From JBFHRE01 sp041746105 (lineage in GTDB: Bacteria > Actinomycetota > Acidimicrobiia > Spongiisociales > ZC4RG35), in assembly GCA_041746105.1 (NCBI GenBank), contig JBGTHP010000009.1, positions 68,137-132,136 of the forward strand: a stretch of DNA of 64,000 nucleotides, given 5' to 3'. Below are positions 60,414 to 64,000 of this stretch, piece by piece; within the stretch, counting starts at the first letter, position 1; each line of letters begins with the position of its first letter. The translations under genes were made by a program, and so were the position numbers. The notes beneath the pieces were generated by a model, which made no database searches, was not told the DNA's origin, and worked only from the letters and a program-made list of their open reading frames with translations.

Positions 60414-60776
60414 TCAGAGCGAAGCCTGCTCCTGGCTCTTTTCGTACTGATCGAGAGCCGCCACAAACATCAAGAACAGGATGAAGGATGCGACCAGAAA
60501 GGTAAGCGCCGGAATCCGAACCTCAAACGCATTCAGACCTTCGATCTCCACCGGCCTCGGACCCCGAGGGGCGTACATCACAAACAGCAAGCTTCCGATC
60601 GTGTTCCAGGCGAAGATTCCTGCGCCAGTAACCAGGAAGCCCAACTTCTTGCCGAGGTTGGTATAGGTCAACAGGTAGATGGTCCCGAAGAAAACCGCGA
60701 TCGAGGCGATGAAAAGCAGGATCCCGGTGACGAAGAGATTCGCCGACAGAAGCTCACGGAAGAACTCTCTGATCAT
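60414..60776 (-). CDS. Small three-helix membrane protein of the bc locus
   Basis: 120 residues with three predicted helices (about 15-36, 45-65, 89-108) and an EKSQEQ-type tail. The ATG overlaps the cytochrome c stop by 4 bp. No family recognised; its position makes an accessory subunit of the cytochrome bc complex likely. It ends 11 bp from the rex gene on the other strand. Confidence 0.68.
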   Translation of the reverse strand: MIREFFRELLSANLFVTGILLFIASIAVFFGTIYLLTYTNLGKKLGFLVTGAGIFAWNTIGSLLFVMYAPRGPRPVEIEGLNAFEVRIPALTFLVASFILFLMFVAALDQYEKSQEQASL

Positions 60777-62476
60777 CGTGGGCCCTTTCCGGTCAAGTCT
60801 CCCGCTCTGAGCCATTTGGCGAGAACGAGAAGGTCTTCTTCAGAGAGGATCTTTCCAAACGCCGGCATCCGTCCACTGCCAAAACCATTCACCCCGTAAG
60901 GCTTGTTCAGTTCGGCGCCAACGATGAGAAAATCTTTGAGGTCTTCATCGGATAGAAACTGTATTGCCGGACGCCCGTCCCATAGGGCCGGTCCAAACCC
61001 TCCCGACCCTGCTTCCTGCGAGAAGGGGACACCGGCCGACCAGCCTGAGGTGTGGCATCGAGCGCAATAGGCGTTGAAGATCCCGATGACACGTTCTGCC
61101 GAGCCAAGATCGCCGCCGAAGGCGATATCGGCCACCGCCTGAGCGTCGAACTCCCATCGTTTCGCCTCTTGGGCTTCCAACAACTCGTTCAACGTGACCG
61201 AAGTGGACGAAAGCAGACGTTCCTGGTTCTCGGTGTTGACCTGGGCGTTCAGGGCGATCGTCTCGATGGAGGCGACTGTCGTTGCGAGGGTTCTGCTGTC
61301 TAGCCTGCCGCCCATCGATTCTGGGTTGATCGGATCAAGGCTGGCGACACCAAACCCTCTCGGGAGTACGGCGGTCTGCGCCTCGGTCACGAAGGCACTG
61401 ATCTGAGATTCGCTGCCGTCAGCCAATCCGTCGCCATCACCATCCTCACCGGGAGCTGCGATGGCGGCCGCCACCTTCGCCGCGACGGTCGACAGTATCG
61501 GCGCATCCGATTGTCCCAGACTGGTCACGGCATCCAGGAACGCCTGGGCTGCCACCAGGTCTGACGTTCCGTCGGTTGCCGGGTTGGCCGGATCAAAGGT
61601 CCGATCCTCGAGACCAGGGAAGAGAAGGTATGCCTTGATCTCGGCGGTCAGGGCATTCAAATCCGTCTCGGCCTTGTCGGAAACACCGTCACCATCGGAG
61701 TCGACTCCGACGGCGGCGCTCTCCCCGATTGTTGTTGCTCGTTTGCCGAAGGCGCTGAGTTGGGTGCTGATCGTACTCGATCGCTCGATCTCGGCGAGGA
61801 GTTGGCGCTGGTTGAGAATGGCTGTGGCCATTGCGTCCTCCGCCCCCGCCAGCGTGGACAACGCGGCGGCAATGCCGGCTTCGACATCCCCGGCCGCTTC
61901 GGCCTGGGTCACCTGTTGGCTTTCGAGGTAGTTCACGATGTCATCGACCTGCTGGCTCGTGAGCGGACCACCACCCGGGGTGCCCCATGCCGGCATGGGC
62001 GAGTTGCCCCGGCCGTAGGTGACCCAATAGGCCACCTCGTCACGGTTGTAGCGATAGAACACATTGTTCAAGGCCGGCGCAGCCCACAGCACGGATGCTC
62101 CGGTGCGCTTCTCGGTGTATGCGGCGTTCCCGCCGCTGCCGCCTGGTCCGTGACAGCCGTAACACCCCAACTCGACGACGAGGGCTGCGCCCCGGTCGAC
62201 GCTCTCTTCGTGGAACTGGTCGACGAAGGCCTCCTGTCGGGGAGTCTCGAAGAGGTAATACAGCGGCATGCCGACGGCCAAGAAACCCGCAACCATGACA
62301 GCCGCCATCTGGGTGCGTTCGAGGCGCCGGGTTTCGAGGACGTCATCGGTGATACCCGGTGAAAGGTTGGCGGGGATCTCTTCTGATCCCTTTGAGCGGA
62401 GGGCGGACACCCCGATGAAGGCAAGCCAGCCAATGGCGGCGAGTACCGCCAGCGTTGTCACCAGGGTCGGACTCAT
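60773..62476 (-). CDS. Dihaem cytochrome c with calcium-type repeats
   Basis: 567 residues. Two membrane helices at the N-terminus (about 5-22 and 56-76). Haem sites: C105-x2-C108-H109 (CYGCH) with a methionine ligand in NSPMPAWG, and C471-x2-C474-H475 (CARCH) with GSGRMPAFG. Between them is a long insert (about 180-465) with two thrombospondin-3-like Ca-binding repeats (DSDGDGVSDKAE near 257 and EDGDGDGLADGSE near 343). It would be the electron exit of the bc complex. The large insert and its calcium motifs are unusual for QcrC-like proteins. Confidence 0.85.
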   Translation of the reverse strand: MSPTLVTTLAVLAAIGWLAFIGVSALRSKGSEEIPANLSPGITDDVLETRRLERTQMAAVMVAGFLAVGMPLYYLFETPRQEAFVDQFHEESVDRGAALVVELGCYGCHGPGGSGGNAAYTEKRTGASVLWAAPALNNVFYRYNRDEVAYWVTYGRGNSPMPAWGTPGGGPLTSQQVDDIVNYLESQQVTQAEAAGDVEAGIAAALSTLAGAEDAMATAILNQRQLLAEIERSSTISTQLSAFGKRATTIGESAAVGVDSDGDGVSDKAETDLNALTAEIKAYLLFPGLEDRTFDPANPATDGTSDLVAAQAFLDAVTSLGQSDAPILSTVAAKVAAAIAAPGEDGDGDGLADGSESQISAFVTEAQTAVLPRGFGVASLDPINPESMGGRLDSRTLATTVASIETIALNAQVNTENQERLLSSTSVTLNELLEAQEAKRWEFDAQAVADIAFGGDLGSAERVIGIFNAYCARCHTSGWSAGVPFSQEAGSGGFGPALWDGRPAIQFLSDEDLKDFLIVGAELNKPYGVNGFGSGRMPAFGKILSEEDLLVLAKWLRAGDLTGKGPR

Positions 62477-63336
62477 CAGTGCTCTTCCTCCGTCGCAGCA
62501 ACTGCTGCGATGCAGGACGGTCCCTGCGGATATTTGACTGACGCCTCCGGGGCGCGCGGACTCTGAAAGATCGAACCGGTTTTGACGATCAGATCACCCG
62601 CGGGGTTGATCTCGACCTCGAATCGATCGAGGTTACGCGGTGCCGGCCCCGCGAAGTATTCTCCCAGCCCGTTGTACTTCGAGCCATGGCATGGACACTC
62701 GAAACCTTGGGAAGGCTGACACCAGGGGACACGACAGCCGAGGTGAACACACCGCTGGTAGAGCGCCATGACACCTTCAGCCGCCACCTTCTGGCCGTCA
62801 TATTGAGCCGAAAGGACATCAGGCGCAGGAACGATGTAGGCGCGCGCCTCGGGGACGAATACTGGTGTGACCGTGCCGTCGGCGTTGATGGCGCTGACCA
62901 GCAGATCCGTCGCCTTGCCAACGTTGACGTCCGCCCCGAACCCGCCGCTCACCCGCGGCCAGAAAAACGCCAGCATGTCGAGTGCGAGAACACCGACGAA
63001 GGTGCCGAAGGTGGCGCCGATCGCCCGATTGAAGAAGGTGCGCCGGGTGACGCCGGCTTCCTCGGCAGAGACCTCGACAAGTCGTTGTGCGGTGGCAACG
63101 GTCACTCCGACCGGTTCCGCCTCGAGCGGTTCGAGATCTTCTGGTTCTTCGACGGCTTCTGCGATCGCCTCCGGTACCTCGACCGATGCGGCCTTGTCGG
63201 CCCGCCTCGCCTCGGCATCGAGTTTTCCCTTCCAGTCGTCGCCGGTGCTCTTGCGCAACACGATGACGAACGCCGCAGCAGCGGCCAGGATGGCGACGGC
63301 GGCCACCCCGATCAGGACGATGGTTTGGCTTGTCAT
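62476..63336 (-). CDS. Rieske 2Fe-2S protein of the cytochrome bc complex
   Basis: 286 residues. An N-terminal helix (about 4-27), an acidic/Ala-Glu linker, a second helix after a twin-Arg start (TRRTFFNRAIGATFGTFVG, about 98-125), and a Rieske domain with ligands C196/H198 and C214/H217, disulfide cysteines C201 and C216. The ATG overlaps the cytochrome b stop by 4 bp. Extra N-terminal helix and linker are actinobacterial in style. Confidence 0.92.
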   Translation of the reverse strand: MTSQTIVLIGVAAVAILAAAAAFVIVLRKSTGDDWKGKLDAEARRADKAASVEVPEAIAEAVEEPEDLEPLEAEPVGVTVATAQRLVEVSAEEAGVTRRTFFNRAIGATFGTFVGVLALDMLAFFWPRVSGGFGADVNVGKATDLLVSAINADGTVTPVFVPEARAYIVPAPDVLSAQYDGQKVAAEGVMALYQRCVHLGCRVPWCQPSQGFECPCHGSKYNGLGEYFAGPAPRNLDRFEVEINPAGDLIVKTGSIFQSPRAPEASVKYPQGPSCIAAVAATEEEH

Positions 63337-63980
63337 TCGAAGTGCACCCAGTCCTTCAAGTCATCGAAGAAGATGCCATCTCGCCACGGGTAGGAGAAGT
63401 TGAACCCGCGCCCTCTGAACAGCACCCCGAGAATGGAGAGCGTGGCCGATCCGGCCAGAAAGACCGTGTAGAGCATGATCGCAAACTTGCGGTCGGACGG
63501 CTTGGTGGAGGGATTGCGGTCGACGTAGGGGATCATCATGAAACCGATCATCCCGACGATGGTTGGAACGGTCACACCGGCGATCTGTGGATCGAAGTAC
63601 GACAGAAGCTCCTGGAGTCCGAGGAAGTACCACGGCGCTTTCGAAGGGTTGGGAGTGGCGTTGACGTTCGCCGGCTCGAGGAGTGGCGAGTGGATGATCA
63701 CAGAAAGCACCAGGAGCAGCGCAGTCACCGCCAGCAGCGCGACAAATTCGGCGAGCATGAGATGGGGCCAGGTGTTGACCTTGTCTGTCGGTTCTGACTT
63801 GACCTGCTGGATCGCCTTGGCTTTGACCACCGTGAGCAGCCGCTGGGTGCGCACCCCTTCCGGAGCATTGGTGGGTGGCGCCACCGGACGCGGCGAAACC
63901 GACGCCGCCACCCGCGTGGCGCCGTTGCCGGAATGGCCGTTGCCCGATGGGGCTTCCTCTTGTTTGTCCTCGACGGCGAC
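63333..63980 (-). CDS. Cytochrome b C-terminal/subunit IV-like protein, 5' end missing
   Basis: 216 residues visible, truncated at the contig end. Three to four helices; TPNPSKAPWYFLGLQELLSYFDPQIAGVTVP is the conserved quinol-site block of the cytochrome b C-terminal half. An N-terminal soluble tail rich in Gly, Asn, Pro precedes it. The codons beyond 63980 come from adapter sequence and must not be included. The gene's stop overlaps the Rieske start (ATGA). Confidence 0.85.
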   Translation of the reverse strand, partial: VAVEDKQEEAPSGNGHSGNGATRVAASVSPRPVAPPTNAPEGVRTQRLLTVVKAKAIQQVKSEPTDKVNTWPHLMLAEFVALLAVTALLLVLSVIIHSPLLEPANVNATPNPSKAPWYFLGLQELLSYFDPQIAGVTVPTIVGMIGFMMIPYVDRNPSTKPSDRKFAIMLYTVFLAGSATLSILGVLFRGRGFNFSYPWRDGIFFDDLKDWVHFE

Positions 63981-64000
63981 AGATCGGAAGAGCACACGTC
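63981..64000. other. Illumina TruSeq adapter remnant (assembly artefact)
   Basis: The last 20 bases are AGATCGGAAGAGCACACGTC, identical to the start of the TruSeq read-1 adapter. Translating across the join on the minus strand gives LFRS, a well-known adapter-derived peptide. The sequence here is not genomic. Confidence 0.97.

Noticed and set aside
1..64000. rRNA, tRNA, CRISPR arrays, prophage or integrase genes
   Set aside because: None seen on reading both strands; all large frames are explained by the genes listed.

Overview
The window is a stretch of high-GC actinobacterial chromosome, most likely from an uncultivated Acidimicrobiia-like lineage. Supporting this are a large (about 1,590 aa) NAD-dependent glutamate dehydrogenase, an F420-type luciferase-like oxidoreductase, a Rex repressor, a SigE-like ECF sigma factor, a 14-subunit Complex I and an atypical cytochrome bc locus. 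The lineage is inferred from gene content only. The last 20 bases (63981-64000) equal the start of the Illumina TruSeq read-1 adapter, so the right edge is an assembly/contig end and not biology.

Region 1 (1-20125) is a cell-surface glycan locus: an ACP / SGNH-like / lipoyl-like trio, two GT4 glycosyltransferases, a sugar-nucleotide epimerase, a Wzy-like multi-spanning protein, an ABC-2 exporter pair, a DegT sugar aminotransferase, a Wzz/Wzc-like chain-length protein with a degenerate kinase domain, four PAPS-type sulfotransferases, two membrane-anchored SGNH-like proteins, an unknown membrane protein and a divergent pair of DUF3179 proteins. The simplest reading is synthesis, sulfation, modification and export of a sulfated exopolysaccharide or glycolipid.

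Region 2 (20156-27144) is signalling: a NarL-type histidine kinase/response regulator pair ending in a strong hairpin; a three-gene operon of small His-containing membrane proteins that includes a 56-aa gene; a methyltransferase; and a phosphatase/anti-sigma-kinase fusion with two STAS antagonists and an unknown 221-aa protein.

Region 3 (27219-31249) is a tightly overlapping catabolic operon (CoA-transferase A, DmpA/BapA-like P1 peptidase, CoA-transferase B, class III aminotransferase) that could break down beta-amino-acid peptides. A bactofilin-repeat membrane protein follows (31259-32443).

Region 4 (32460-58175) carries all 14 Complex I genes on the minus strand in three blocks: nuoABCD, nuoEFG and nuoHIJKLMN. 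The blocks are separated by unrelated genes: glutamate dehydrogenase, an LLM oxidoreductase and a methyltransferase in one gap; an ECF sigma factor with its membrane partner, TerC and a universal stress protein in the other. Two related elements of about 240 bp with inverted termini (43971-44215 and 58227-58469) sit at nuo block edges.

Region 5 (58472-63980) holds a geranylgeranyl-reductase-like flavoprotein, Rex, and a bc-complex operon (cytochrome b C-terminal half, Rieske protein, an unusual dihaem cytochrome c with calcium-type repeats, and a small membrane protein). No rRNA, tRNA or CRISPR was seen, and no gap longer than 300 bases lacks a described feature.
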